From CAZGZD01 sp964530005 (lineage in GTDB: Bacteria > Patescibacteriota > Microgenomatia > UBA1406 > GWC2-37-13), in NCBI GenBank assembly GCA_964530005.1, contig CAZGZD010000004.1:1-46271 (forward strand): a DNA stretch of 46,271 nt. Direction: 5' to 3'. Under the pieces are notes generated by a model. It did no database searches. It was not told the DNA's origin and worked only from the letters and a program-made list of their open reading frames with translations. Positions 22,981-30,792 of this stretch are shown piece by piece. The translations under genes were made by a program, and so were the position numbers. Numbering within the stretch: position 1 is the first letter of the stretch; the number at the start of each line of letters is the position of its first letter.

Positions 22981-25595
22981 TACTCTACCAAAATGACCGG
23001 CGTCTGCTCGGCTGACTGACCCATTGGATTATCCTTAATCGTCCCTCTTATCTCAGATTCGCTTAGGCTTGTAGCGTTGCCAAGTATATCTTGACCCAGA
23101 TCATTGGCATCAACTATAACCACACCAAGAAAATTCATCTTCCATCTTGAAGGAATAGAGTTCTCAATAGCTCGTTTGATATTCTCAGCTGCTTTTTCTG
23201 GATCTTTGGGTGGCAGCTTAGCTGATACATTGGACGGATAAAGCGAGTACTCAGTTGGGCCATCTATTGCATTTATACGGCCACCAGCTACACGGTAGAA
23301 CATCCCCTTTATGCCAAATGGCTTTGTTGCAAACGAGACGATTGTCGCCGCAAGTATTCGAGGTAGCCCTACCTCATCAATTGCAAGCTGCATAGTCCAA
23401 GGGCTCCCCAATCCTATCCCATATGGCGTACGACGTACATATCTGCTCAGAAGACGAGACCACAGACCAGTCTTTATATCCCAGATAAAATACGATCTAC
23501 CTTGGGAGATAGCCACAATTTTTTCAGACACCGCGATAAACCACTTTTTACTCTTTAGCTCTGTATATTTTTTATCTCCCTCGGCATGCTTGATAAACTC
23601 AATCAAAGGCTTGCTGACTTTCCCTTCTATTTCATCGCCTTTTTGCACTATGTCAGTCTTTATCGGATATCGACTATATGTCAGCTCTCCTGATTTGATC
23701 TCAATAGATTTATCTTTATTCGCCTCAAATATTCCTCTATCTTTCTCATCATTCCCTTGGTTTTCATCGAAAAATACCCTCATCCATACTTCAATATTTA
23801 GCATTCTCCAGAAAAGTAGAGTGTCATCATTCTTGCCCTCTATAAATGCCTGAAATGCAGCAACAACCGCTGGTTGGTCAAAATACTTGCGTCCTATAAA
23901 TGACTCACTCATGAATATCGAGTAGATCTTATTCTTCATGCGTAAAAACCATGCATGTTCAGGTGTCGTAAATCCTATCTTATTGCGGCGGCGCCTGATC
24001 ATTTCAGGCAGTAGGCCTTTTACAGAGTCGCGTAAGATACGCTTGTTCCAACCACTCTTAATAATAGCCGCGTCAGGCAGAGTAAATAAATACTTAAGAA
24101 GCTCAAAATCCAAAAATGGCACCCGTCCCTCAATCCCGTACTTCATACTATTTCGATCCTCGTATCTCAGAAGCGACTGTAGACTATTTTCGAATATATC
24201 CTCAAGTAGTCTTTTTTTGAGATTGTCACTTGTGACTTTGAATTTCTCACCTTTATATTTATTTGAATAATCACTACTCAACATAGAGTCTACGGATACT
24301 AATTTCTTAATACCGAAAGCTCCGGATAGCTTGTGAACAATCAAAGGCACGACCACATCCAAACTTGTTGCGAGTTCACGAACAAACTTAAAATACTTCC
24401 CTTGTGCTCTAAGTTGTTTAAGATAAGTAACATAGTAAGGGACGTATCCAGCCATCATCTCATCTGCTCCTTGCCCATCCAGAAGAACTGTGACATACTT
24501 TTTGACAATCGACATCAGCTTGTACTGAGCGTACGGGCCAGTCGATATTGTCGGCTCCTCCTGAGTTGCCACAAAGTCCTCAAGATCAGCAAAAAATTCC
24601 TCCGGAGTTGGCTCTACTTTGTGAGTCGATAGCTTATCCAGACTACTAATAAGTCTATCTACATACTGTTCTTCATTGTTATTTTGTCCAGGAAATACAG
24701 CTGAGAATGTATTCTGCACTGTACCAATAGCTTGCGCATCTTTCGATTTCTCAGACAAAAACTTGTGAATAAGAACCACAACGGTGGATGAATCAAGACC
24801 CCCAGACAAAGATGTGCCGACCGGGACGTCAGATATTAATCGGTATTTGACAGCCTTTTCAAGCAGAAGTCCAAACTCTTGAATGTCACCATCGGTCAGG
24901 TTGCTTTTCGACTCCATAATTTCAAGATTTTGTCGAAGATCTGTATACATCTTGAGCTCAACCTTGCCATCCTTGACAATAAGCATTTGTCCGGGCAGTA
25001 GACGATTTATGCCTGCAAAAAATGTCTCGCGTCCAGCGTCATGAATCCTGAACTTTAGATACCTATAAATACTTTTGTCATTGGGCTTTTTTGGCAGAAG
25101 TCCACTTTCAAATATGGGTGTAATCTCTGAGGAGAAGACTAACTTGCCGTCCGGAAGAATTGCATAGTAGAGTGGCTTAATTCCAAAGTGATCACGAGCG
25201 AGTACAAGCTTCTTCTCCCGTCTGTCCCAGATAGCAATTGCAAACATGCCGTTGAAGTGATCAAAGCAGCGATCACCCCACATCTGATAGCTCGCTATGA
25301 TCACCTCAGTATCAGACTGGGTTTTGAACGAGTGGCCATGGGCCTTAAGCTTTGCCTTCAATTCTTTGTAGTTATAGATCTCACCGTTTTGAATGGCCAC
25401 AAGAGATCCATCGCTACTGTAAAATGGTTGATCTCCTCCTTTGATATCAATAATTGCAAGGCGCCTGTTCAGAAGTGTCACATCTGAGTCGGAGTAAATC
25501 CCCTCGCCATCTGGGCCACGATGCGTAAGTTGTCGCGAGAATTTTTTGATAAGCTCATCATCCTTGAACCCACATATTCCAGCTATGCCGCACAT
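22977..25595 (-). CDS. Asparagine synthetase (glutamine-hydrolysing) fused to a CofE/F420 gamma-glutamyl ligase-like domain
   Basis: 872 residues; AsnB enzymes are usually about 550-650. Residues 1-210 are a class II glutaminase: Cys2 in MCGIAGICGF, THRGPDG, RLAIID, NGEIYNY, SDTEVI. Residues about 240-610 are the AMP-forming synthetase: PVGTSLSGGLDSSTVV (P-loop 264-270), LLDGQGADEMMAGY, YGIEGRVPFLD. Residues about 640-872 resemble CofE-type amide ligases: a PIKTDIVQKGD opening, WFIAVSEKIVAISQGR (685-700), GGRINAIDGPTEYSLYPSNV (771-790), GVVIVDANDLGQDILG (824-839) and a C-terminal GQSAEQTPVILVEY. The frame is continuous. The CofE-like assignment comes from motif memory, not a search. The joint product is unknown: Asn synthesis plus an amide-bond step is the simplest reading. 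It starts 3 bases after the htpX stop. Confidence 0.85.
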   Translation of the reverse strand: MCGIAGICGFKDDELIKKFSRQLTHRGPDGEGIYSDSDVTLLNRRLAIIDIKGGDQPFYSSDGSLVAIQNGEIYNYKELKAKLKAHGHSFKTQSDTEVIIASYQMWGDRCFDHFNGMFAIAIWDRREKKLVLARDHFGIKPLYYAILPDGKLVFSSEITPIFESGLLPKKPNDKSIYRYLKFRIHDAGRETFFAGINRLLPGQMLIVKDGKVELKMYTDLRQNLEIMESKSNLTDGDIQEFGLLLEKAVKYRLISDVPVGTSLSGGLDSSTVVVLIHKFLSEKSKDAQAIGTVQNTFSAVFPGQNNNEEQYVDRLISSLDKLSTHKVEPTPEEFFADLEDFVATQEEPTISTGPYAQYKLMSIVKKYVTVLLDGQGADEMMAGYVPYYVTYLKQLRAQGKYFKFVRELATSLDVVVPLIVHKLSGAFGIKKLVSVDSMLSSDYSNKYKGEKFKVTSDNLKKRLLEDIFENSLQSLLRYEDRNSMKYGIEGRVPFLDFELLKYLFTLPDAAIIKSGWNKRILRDSVKGLLPEMIRRRRNKIGFTTPEHAWFLRMKNKIYSIFMSESFIGRKYFDQPAVVAAFQAFIEGKNDDTLLFWRMLNIEVWMRVFFDENQGNDEKDRGIFEANKDKSIEIKSGELTYSRYPIKTDIVQKGDEIEGKVSKPLIEFIKHAEGDKKYTELKSKKWFIAVSEKIVAISQGRSYFIWDIKTGLWSRLLSRYVRRTPYGIGLGSPWTMQLAIDEVGLPRILAATIVSFATKPFGIKGMFYRVAGGRINAIDGPTEYSLYPSNVSAKLPPKDPEKAAENIKRAIENSIPSRWKMNFLGVVIVDANDLGQDILGNATSLSESEIRGTIKDNPMGQSAEQTPVILVEY

Positions 25596-25598
25596 AGG

Positions 25599-26486
25599 TT
25601 ACATCTCGTGAAGAATTCTAATACGCTCTTCAGTGGGCGGGTGAGTGTTAAAAAGCGAGGCAAACCAGTTCGATACTTTGTTGTTTTTCAGAGGATTGGC
25701 GATAAATAGATGAGCTGTGGATGATGTGGCTGATCGAAGTGGTGTCTGGTCGGCCGAGATCTTCTCAAGAGCGCGAGCAAGTGCATCTGGGTTGCGTGTG
25801 AGAAGTGCGCCGGATGCATCGGCCAGATACTCACGACGCCGTGATACAGCAAGCTGAATAAGCGTTGCTACAATCGGCGAGATGATAAGAACAACAATGA
25901 AAAGGATAAAAAATACAGGGTTGCGATTGTCACTATCATCTCCGCCTCCCCACCACATTGCCCGCATAATCATATCGGCTGCAAGTGCCACAGTACCTAC
26001 AAGGACAGCAACGATGGAGATGACTAATATATCGTAGTTTTTGACGTGGGACAGCTCATGAGCAATCACACCCTCAAGCTCAGCTCGATTGAGCCTTTCA
26101 AGAATTCCAGATGTGGCACACACTACAGCGTGTTTGGGATTGCGGCCTGTCGCAAAAGCATTCGGCGCTGGATCGTCTATAACATATATCTTAGGCATTG
26201 GGAGTCCATCGGCAATAGCCAGATTCTCGCAGACTGTATAGAGATCAAAATATTCTTTTTTATCGGCTGGGTGCGCGCGGACTGTAGCAAGCACGATCTT
26301 GTCTGACCAAAAATAGCTACCAAAGCTTGAAAAAAGCGCAAAAATAAAGCCAAATATAAGAAATGTGTATGGGTCACGGAAGTACAATCCCACGGCATAA
26401 AAAAAGAAGGATATAAAAAGCACGAAAAAGCTTATGATAAAAGCCGTACGAATCTTATTCTTCGCAATCTGCGAATAGATTGTCAT
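25599..26486 (-). CDS. htpX: HtpX-type membrane zinc metalloprotease (M48B)
   Basis: Quality-control protease of the cytoplasmic membrane. 295 residues: two N-terminal membrane helices (about 15-35 and 38-55), MPKIYVIDDPAPNAFATG, the zinc site GVIAHELSHVKNYDILV (HExxH), two further helices (about 155-175, 190-215), and the third ligand region SRRREYLADASGALLTRNP. The tail FNTHPPTEERIRIL matches HtpX ends. Extended -10 TGATAAAAT lies 6 bases before the ATG. It is upstream of the AsnB fusion (3-base gap) and downstream of lemA, a frequent neighbour of M48 proteases. Confidence 0.95.
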   Translation of the reverse strand: MTIYSQIAKNKIRTAFIISFFVLFISFFFYAVGLYFRDPYTFLIFGFIFALFSSFGSYFWSDKIVLATVRAHPADKKEYFDLYTVCENLAIADGLPMPKIYVIDDPAPNAFATGRNPKHAVVCATSGILERLNRAELEGVIAHELSHVKNYDILVISIVAVLVGTVALAADMIMRAMWWGGGDDSDNRNPVFFILFIVVLIISPIVATLIQLAVSRRREYLADASGALLTRNPDALARALEKISADQTPLRSATSSTAHLFIANPLKNNKVSNWFASLFNTHPPTEERIRILHEM

Positions 26487-26492
26487 AAGAAT

Positions 26493-26498
26493 ATTTTA
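26493..26498 (-). promoter_or_regulatory. Extended -10 of htpX-asnB
   Basis: TGATAAAAT on the minus strand, 6 bases upstream of the htpX ATG; leaderless initiation predicted. It would separate htpX-asnB from lemA. Confidence 0.45.
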
Positions 26499-26540
26499 TC
26501 AGACTCTTTGGTAAAGCACCGCCAAGTAGATATCTCTTTC

Positions 26541-27092
26541 TTAGAAGCTCACTTTCACGCTCTTTTTTGCTTCTTCCTCTGCCTCAAAGAATTCAAAAGA
26601 CTTGAATCCAAAGCTATTGGCAATTATATTGCTTGGGAACTGTTGGATCTTGGCATTGAAGCTTAGGACGTTGCTGTTGTAGAACTGGCGGCTGTAGGCC
26701 ACTTTGTCCTCAGTGTCCTCAAGCTGGCGCTGCAAATCCTGGAAATTGCTACTTGCCTTAAGATCAGGGTAAGCCTCAGCTACTGCAAATAGGGATTTCA
26801 TAGCTTCTGTGATCATGTTATTGGCTTGTGCTTTCTCAGCAAGTGATCCGGCCGACATAAGAGATGATCTGGCTTTTGTGACATTCTCAAATACTGATTT
26901 CTCATGCTTAGCGTATCCTTTGACCGACTCCACAATATTTGGAATAAGATCAAGTCTGCGCTTTAGCTGTACATCAATACCAGATAAGGCTTCTTGAATT
27001 CGTGTTCGAAGAGTGACAAGACTATTGTAAGTTCCTATCACATAAAGGAGCAGTACTCCGGCTGCAATAAGTAGTATTACTGTAAATGACAT
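26541..27092 (-). CDS. lemA: LemA family membrane protein
   Basis: 183 residues. One N-terminal membrane helix (about 3-20), then the LemA coiled-coil core: YNSLVTLRTRIQEALSGIDVQLKRRLDLIPNIVESVKGYAKHE is the family signature region (V-x-L-K-R-R-x-D-L-I-P-N), followed by AVAEAYPDLKASSNFQDLQRQLEDTEDKVAYSRQFYNSNV, both typical. Orientation: short outside N-terminus, large soluble domain. LemA function is not settled; pairing with HtpX-type proteases is widespread. The ribosome binding site is a perfect AAGGAGGTGAT, so this gene is probably strongly translated. Confidence 0.95.
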   Translation of the reverse strand: MSFTVILLIAAGVLLLYVIGTYNSLVTLRTRIQEALSGIDVQLKRRLDLIPNIVESVKGYAKHEKSVFENVTKARSSLMSAGSLAEKAQANNMITEAMKSLFAVAEAYPDLKASSNFQDLQRQLEDTEDKVAYSRQFYNSNVLSFNAKIQQFPSNIIANSFGFKSFEFFEAEEEAKKSVKVSF

Positions 27093-27101
27093 AGTATAAA
27101 T

Positions 27102-27133
27102 ATCACCTCCTTGTGATTAACACTAACATTATA
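27102..27133 (-). promoter_or_regulatory. Promoter and perfect Shine-Dalgarno of lemA
   Basis: TATAAT (27128-27133) on the minus strand, then AAGGAGGTGAT (27102-27112), an 11-base match to the anti-Shine-Dalgarno, 9 bases before the ATG. A TTGCAA about 15 bases upstream of the -10 is a possible -35. Confidence 0.65.
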
Positions 27134-27297
27134 TCACCCTGGACAAAATTGCAACCGAAGAAAAAAAGCAAAAGTACACAAAAAAGAAAGTAGAATTTTG
27201 ACCTTAAATGCTTTGTTATAAGTTGAAGCTTCTTGACTTTGATATTGTCACAGCAATCTATTCCAAAAAATAGCACTTTTGAAGCTAAAAATTGTTG

Positions 27298-27325
27298 TTG
27301 ACAATAATATAAACTATAGTATACT
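27298..27325 (+). promoter_or_regulatory. Promoter of the LysM protein gene
   Basis: TTGACA (27298-27303), a 16-base spacer, TATACT (27320-27325). Initiation near 27332 gives a leader of about 28 bases without a Shine-Dalgarno. The rest of the 27134-27297 spacer is AT-rich with no ORF or clear hairpin. Confidence 0.6.
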
Positions 27326-27359
27326 CGATATGATTTACGAGTTCTAAAATTGTCAAAAA

Positions 27360-27962
27360 ATGCCAAAAAAATCAGCGTCTTCAACAAGTAATTACCTCTC
27401 AGAGCTCCAAGATAAGCTTCGCGGAAATACAGTCAATCTCATACTCGGTATTGCGATCATATTAGTCGTCATATTCGGAGTTGTCATTGCGGCAAGCAAG
27501 AGTGAGAATGGCCTATCTCCAAAAAGCATCGCAAAGTTCCTGCAGATGAAAGACAAAGAAGTGGCTCCCGCCCCTCAGGAAGAGAAGAATGAATATGTAG
27601 TTCGTGAAGGCGACTCTCTTTGGAGTATTGCTGAGGCTAAATACGGATCTGGATTCAACTATGCAGATATCGTATCTGCGAATAAGATTGAGAATCCAGA
27701 CATCATCGAGAAAGGTCAGAAGCTTATTCTCCCACGAGTGACACCAAAAAATGCCACTGTCGGCGAATCAATGACGACAGGTAGCGCTCAAACCACAATT
27801 CAATCGACCGAATACACAGTCAAAGATGGTGATTCTCTGTGGAGTATCTCCCTTGCAGCATATGGCGATGGATATGTATGGTCAAGGATCGCAAGTGAGA
27901 ATAATATAGTAAATCCCGACTACATAGAGCCAGGTCAGAAGCTCAAACTCTGGAAGAAGTAA
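27360..27962 (+). CDS. Membrane-anchored protein with two LysM domains
   Basis: 200 residues: a short basic N-terminus, one membrane helix at about 23-43 (VNLILGIAIILVVIFGVVIAA), a linker, LysM 1 at about 79-127 (YVVREGDSLWSIAEAKYG to KGQKLILP) and LysM 2 at about 151-199 (YTVKDGDSLWSISLAAYG to PGQKLKLW). LysM domains bind N-acetylglucosamine-containing glycans such as peptidoglycan, so this is likely a wall-binding surface protein. No catalytic domain is attached. No signal cleavage site, so the helix should stay as an anchor. Strong TTGACA/TATACT promoter. The two domains are near-duplicates of each other. Confidence 0.9.
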   Translation: MPKKSASSTSNYLSELQDKLRGNTVNLILGIAIILVVIFGVVIAASKSENGLSPKSIAKFLQMKDKEVAPAPQEEKNEYVVREGDSLWSIAEAKYGSGFNYADIVSANKIENPDIIEKGQKLILPRVTPKNATVGESMTTGSAQTTIQSTEYTVKDGDSLWSISLAAYGDGYVWSRIASENNIVNPDYIEPGQKLKLWKK

Positions 27963-28012
27963 GTACTCACTGGAACTCTTTTTTCAAATCTTCATTTTTT
28001 ACTTTTTTTACT

Positions 28013-28100
28013 TTTGCTTGTTTATGCGACTTGGGAGGCCCATCTAATTGAAATCGGGATGGGAGGGAACCCACTGGAGTCAGAAACAAGGAAAAGCAAA
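28013..28100 (+). ncRNA. Possible structured RNA in the LysM-28120 convergent spacer
   Basis: The spacer folds into one long interrupted hairpin: CTTGTTT (28017-28023) with AAACAAG (28084-28090), GACTT (28028-28032) with GAGTC (28077-28081), GGG (28033-28035) with CCC (28070-28072), and CCCATC (28039-28044) with GATGGG (28058-28063), leaving a 13-base apical loop. A five-T run follows at 28105-28109. No Rfam family is recognised, SRP and riboswitch motifs are absent. It may be only an elaborate bidirectional terminator. Strand is assigned by the T-run. Confidence 0.35.
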
Positions 28101-28119
28101 TAAGTTTTTACTATAAAAA

Positions 28120-28443
28120 TTATTTCTTCTTATTCTCTTTTTTACACTCAAGTCCCATCCTTGCAATAACCTCCTGGCAGAACTGCTTTTTAAGACCGGC
28201 AGTCGACGAGGCTATGTTCTCATCTGCTATTCCTAGGACTTCGGACTTGGCCGTATTGGTTACATGCTCGACCGCGCGCCCTACACGATCATTCTTCTTT
28301 TTTGGCTGTACAAAGCGAGTGTAGATACTACTACTCTCAACAGAGTCTGATATATGATTGTACTGCTCGATTCCATAGGGAAGGAACTGAAAAAATCCAT
28401 AGACCGCAAATCCCCAGATCAGAAGCCGTCCAATAAATCTCAT
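28120..28443 (-). CDS. Small membrane-anchored protein, unknown function
   Basis: 107 residues. One N-terminal hydrophobic segment at about 5-22 (GRLLIWGFAVYGFFQFLP), then a soluble polar region with a Lys-rich tail (CKKENKKK). Two cysteines near the C-terminus (CQEV...LECKK). I recognise no family. It lies 26 bases after ribD on the same strand and could be the last gene of the riboflavin operon, but its content says nothing about flavins. A TATCAT-like -10 just upstream could give it its own promoter. Confidence 0.6.
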   Translation of the reverse strand: MRFIGRLLIWGFAVYGFFQFLPYGIEQYNHISDSVESSSIYTRFVQPKKKNDRVGRAVEHVTNTAKSEVLGIADENIASSTAGLKKQFCQEVIARMGLECKKENKKK

Positions 28444-28469
28444 AATATGATGATAACAAAAAGTAGCGG

Positions 28470-29561
28470 CTATGTGTACTGTGGGTATCCAGAGATAAGA
28501 AAGTTGTCCCCAAAGCTTGTGTGGGAAACAGATGTAAGATGCAGAGAATCTTTGACAGTTGAGGCAGCAGCAGGTGGCGCAAATCCAATCCCGTCACTAC
28601 CTATCAGAATCGGGGCATAAAATCCATATAGTTTATCGACGCATTTGGAATCCAAAAAATGAGTAAAGGTTGCTCCTCCTCCTTCGACAAATATGCTCAC
28701 GATATCTCGCTCGGCCAGATCAGTAAGTAGTATGTCAATATCTATCTGAGAGCCTGAATAAGAAAGCATCGGAATATTGCTTTTCTCAAATACCGAGACA
28801 TGATCACTTGGCGAATTATCTGTGGTCACGACAAGCGCATTGACGTCTCTAAATACTTTGCTTTCTACAGGAGATTTTAGATTAGGATCAAGGATAATGC
28901 GAAGTGGATCTTTCGCACTCTTACTCCTTGCTCCAAGATGAGGATCATCAGCTACTACTGTGTTTGCCCCCACAAGTATAGCCTGATACTTCCCCCGTAA
29001 GCCCCGGGCATACTCTCGAGCCTCTTCATTTGTGATCCACTTGGAATCGCCACTTTTGGTTGCTATCTTACCATCAAGGCTTGCCGCATACTTTATTGCC
29101 ACAAATGGCCTTTTTTTAGTATGAAATACAAAGTACGACTCATTAAGAAGCTTTGCCTGTTCTTCACACACTCCTATATCCACCTTAATTCCTGCTTTTT
29201 CTAAAGCTGCCACTCCCTGTCCTGATACTGTGGGATTTGGATCAAGAGTAGGGATCACGACCCGAGTAATGCCAGAGGCAATTATCGCTTTTGTACAAAG
29301 ACCTGTGCGCCCTATATGATTGCACGGCTCAAGACTCACATACAAAGTTGCGCCAGTCAGGCTGCCCTTTGCCTTACTCAACGCTTCTATCTCAGCATGA
29401 GGAGCACCGACACGAGTATGGTATCCCTCGGCTATAATCTTACCCTCACGGACAGCCACAGCCCCCACCATAGGATTGGGATTGGTCCAGCCAGCCCCAA
29501 GTGCAGCCAATTCAAGGCACCTTTGCATAAAAAGCTTATCTTGATCTGTTGAAGACTTCAT
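28470..29561 (-). CDS. ribD: RibD, bifunctional pyrimidine deaminase/reductase
   Basis: Second and third steps of riboflavin synthesis: deaminates 2,5-diamino-6-ribosylamino-pyrimidinone 5'-phosphate and reduces the ribose. 363 residues: N-terminal cytidine-deaminase fold (1-150) with GAPHAEIEALSKA and TLYVSLEPCNHIGRTGLC (zinc ligands His, Cys, Cys; the usual PPC is GLC here), and a C-terminal DHFR-like reductase with KYAASLDGKIATKSGDSKWI and SIFVEGGGATFTHFLDSKCVDKLY. It starts 5 bases after the ribBA stop and is fourth in the FMN-riboswitch operon. Confidence 0.95.
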   Translation of the reverse strand: MKSSTDQDKLFMQRCLELAALGAGWTNPNPMVGAVAVREGKIIAEGYHTRVGAPHAEIEALSKAKGSLTGATLYVSLEPCNHIGRTGLCTKAIIASGITRVVIPTLDPNPTVSGQGVAALEKAGIKVDIGVCEEQAKLLNESYFVFHTKKRPFVAIKYAASLDGKIATKSGDSKWITNEEAREYARGLRGKYQAILVGANTVVADDPHLGARSKSAKDPLRIILDPNLKSPVESKVFRDVNALVVTTDNSPSDHVSVFEKSNIPMLSYSGSQIDIDILLTDLAERDIVSIFVEGGGATFTHFLDSKCVDKLYGFYAPILIGSDGIGFAPPAAASTVKDSLHLTSVSHTSFGDNFLISGYPQYT

Positions 29562-29565
29562 AGAG

Positions 29566-30792
29566 TTATATTTTTTTTAGAGTATGACCGAGCTTTTGCT
29601 TTTTGGTCATCAGATATCCTTTATTGGTCGAGTTTGAGGCTATCTCAAGAGGTAGCTTTTTCGCTATCTGAATTCCATACTCTTCAAGCTGTTTGAGTTT
29701 GCTGGGATTATTCGTCAGAAGTTGTATCTTACTGATTCCCATGTCGCGGCAGATATCAGCCGCCACCTCAAAGTCTCGTGCATCCACAGGTAGGCCAAGT
29801 GCATGCTGTGCGTCCACCGTATCAAGACCTGTATCCTGCAAGGCATAAGCTCTGATCTTATTGGTCAACCCCACTCCTCGCCCTTCCTGATTGAGGTAAA
29901 TCAGTACTCCTTGTTTATTCTCAGCTATGATCTCAAGGCTTCGTGCAAGTTGCTCTCCGCAATCGCACTTCAAAGATCCAAAAGTATCACCAGTAATACA
30001 CTGTGAGTGGATTCGCACAATCGGCGCGTCACCTGCTAAGTCTCCCATATGTAGTGCGACATGCTCACGGTTATCATCATATGATCTATATACATCTATG
30101 ATAAATTCTCCGTATTTTGTTGGCAGTTTTGAAGATGCAACTTTGATGACTGATGGGGTACTATCTGCAATACAGGGATTTTGCTTCACATAATCAACAA
30201 GGTCATCGACGAGTACGATCGAGATATCGTGTTTTTTGGAGAAGGTAATAGTCTCATTGAGCGTAGCCACATTACCTGAGTCGGACAGAATCTCACTCAA
30301 TACTCCGCATGGTGTAAGCTTCGCAAGTTTAAGTAGATCAATCGTGGCCTCAGTGTGTCCAGCTCGCTCGATCACGCCGCCTGCGCGAGCAACAAGAGGA
30401 AATATGTGACCTGGACGAACTAAATCCGCAGGAATTGAGTCATCATTCACAATTGTCGCTATTGTGCTTGCGCGATCTACAGCTGATATGCCAAATGCCT
30501 GCATATTGAGCCCGTCGGCTGTGACTGTAAACTGCACTCCAGTCTCCTCAGTGTTATCTGATTTACTTATCATAAGGGGCAGATCAAGCTTTGAGGCTTT
30601 TGCCTGAGTGATCGGTACACATATCATCCCGCGGCAATTCTGCAACATAAAGTTGATCTTCGTGGAGTCCACATGCTCAGCCGCGAAGATTAGATCGGCC
30701 TGATTCTCACGATCTGGACTGTCCACAACAATAAGCATCTTGCCTTTTTTTAAAATGTCTAGCGCTTCAGGAATTGAAATATAGGGATTCAT
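29566..30792 (-). CDS. ribBA: RibBA, DHBP synthase / GTP cyclohydrolase II
   Basis: Bifunctional entry enzyme of riboflavin synthesis. 408 residues. The N-terminal 3,4-dihydroxy-2-butanone-4-phosphate synthase domain (1-205) keeps RPGHIFPL and AGHTEATIDL (His146), but its acidic loop reads VVDSPDRENQADL instead of the usual DDEDRENEGD: Glu29 is kept, the second Glu is Gln31 and the Gly is Ala32. The GTP cyclohydrolase II domain (about 215-400) is canonical: HSQCITGDTFGSLKCDCGEQL (zinc Cys residues) and YLNQEGRGVGLTNKI. Its ATG overlaps the ribH stop (ATGA). The GTP cyclohydrolase activity is secure, the DHBP synthase likely. Confidence 0.94.
   Translation of the reverse strand: MNPYISIPEALDILKKGKMLIVVDSPDRENQADLIFAAEHVDSTKINFMLQNCRGMICVPITQAKASKLDLPLMISKSDNTEETGVQFTVTADGLNMQAFGISAVDRASTIATIVNDDSIPADLVRPGHIFPLVARAGGVIERAGHTEATIDLLKLAKLTPCGVLSEILSDSGNVATLNETITFSKKHDISIVLVDDLVDYVKQNPCIADSTPSVIKVASSKLPTKYGEFIIDVYRSYDDNREHVALHMGDLAGDAPIVRIHSQCITGDTFGSLKCDCGEQLARSLEIIAENKQGVLIYLNQEGRGVGLTNKIRAYALQDTGLDTVDAQHALGLPVDARDFEVAADICRDMGISKIQLLTNNPSKLKQLEEYGIQIAKKLPLEIASNSTNKGYLMTKKQKLGHTLKKI

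Noticed and set aside
27103..27387. 94-residue minus-strand frame in the lemA-LysM spacer
   Set aside because: It opens inside the LysM gene, covers the lemA promoter and Shine-Dalgarno, and has AT-rich low-complexity content. It is a by-product of an AT-rich spacer.
28013..28100. SRP RNA or 6S RNA
   Set aside because: The SRP signature (GGUCAGG...GGAAGGAAGCAGCC) and the 6S central bubble are not present.
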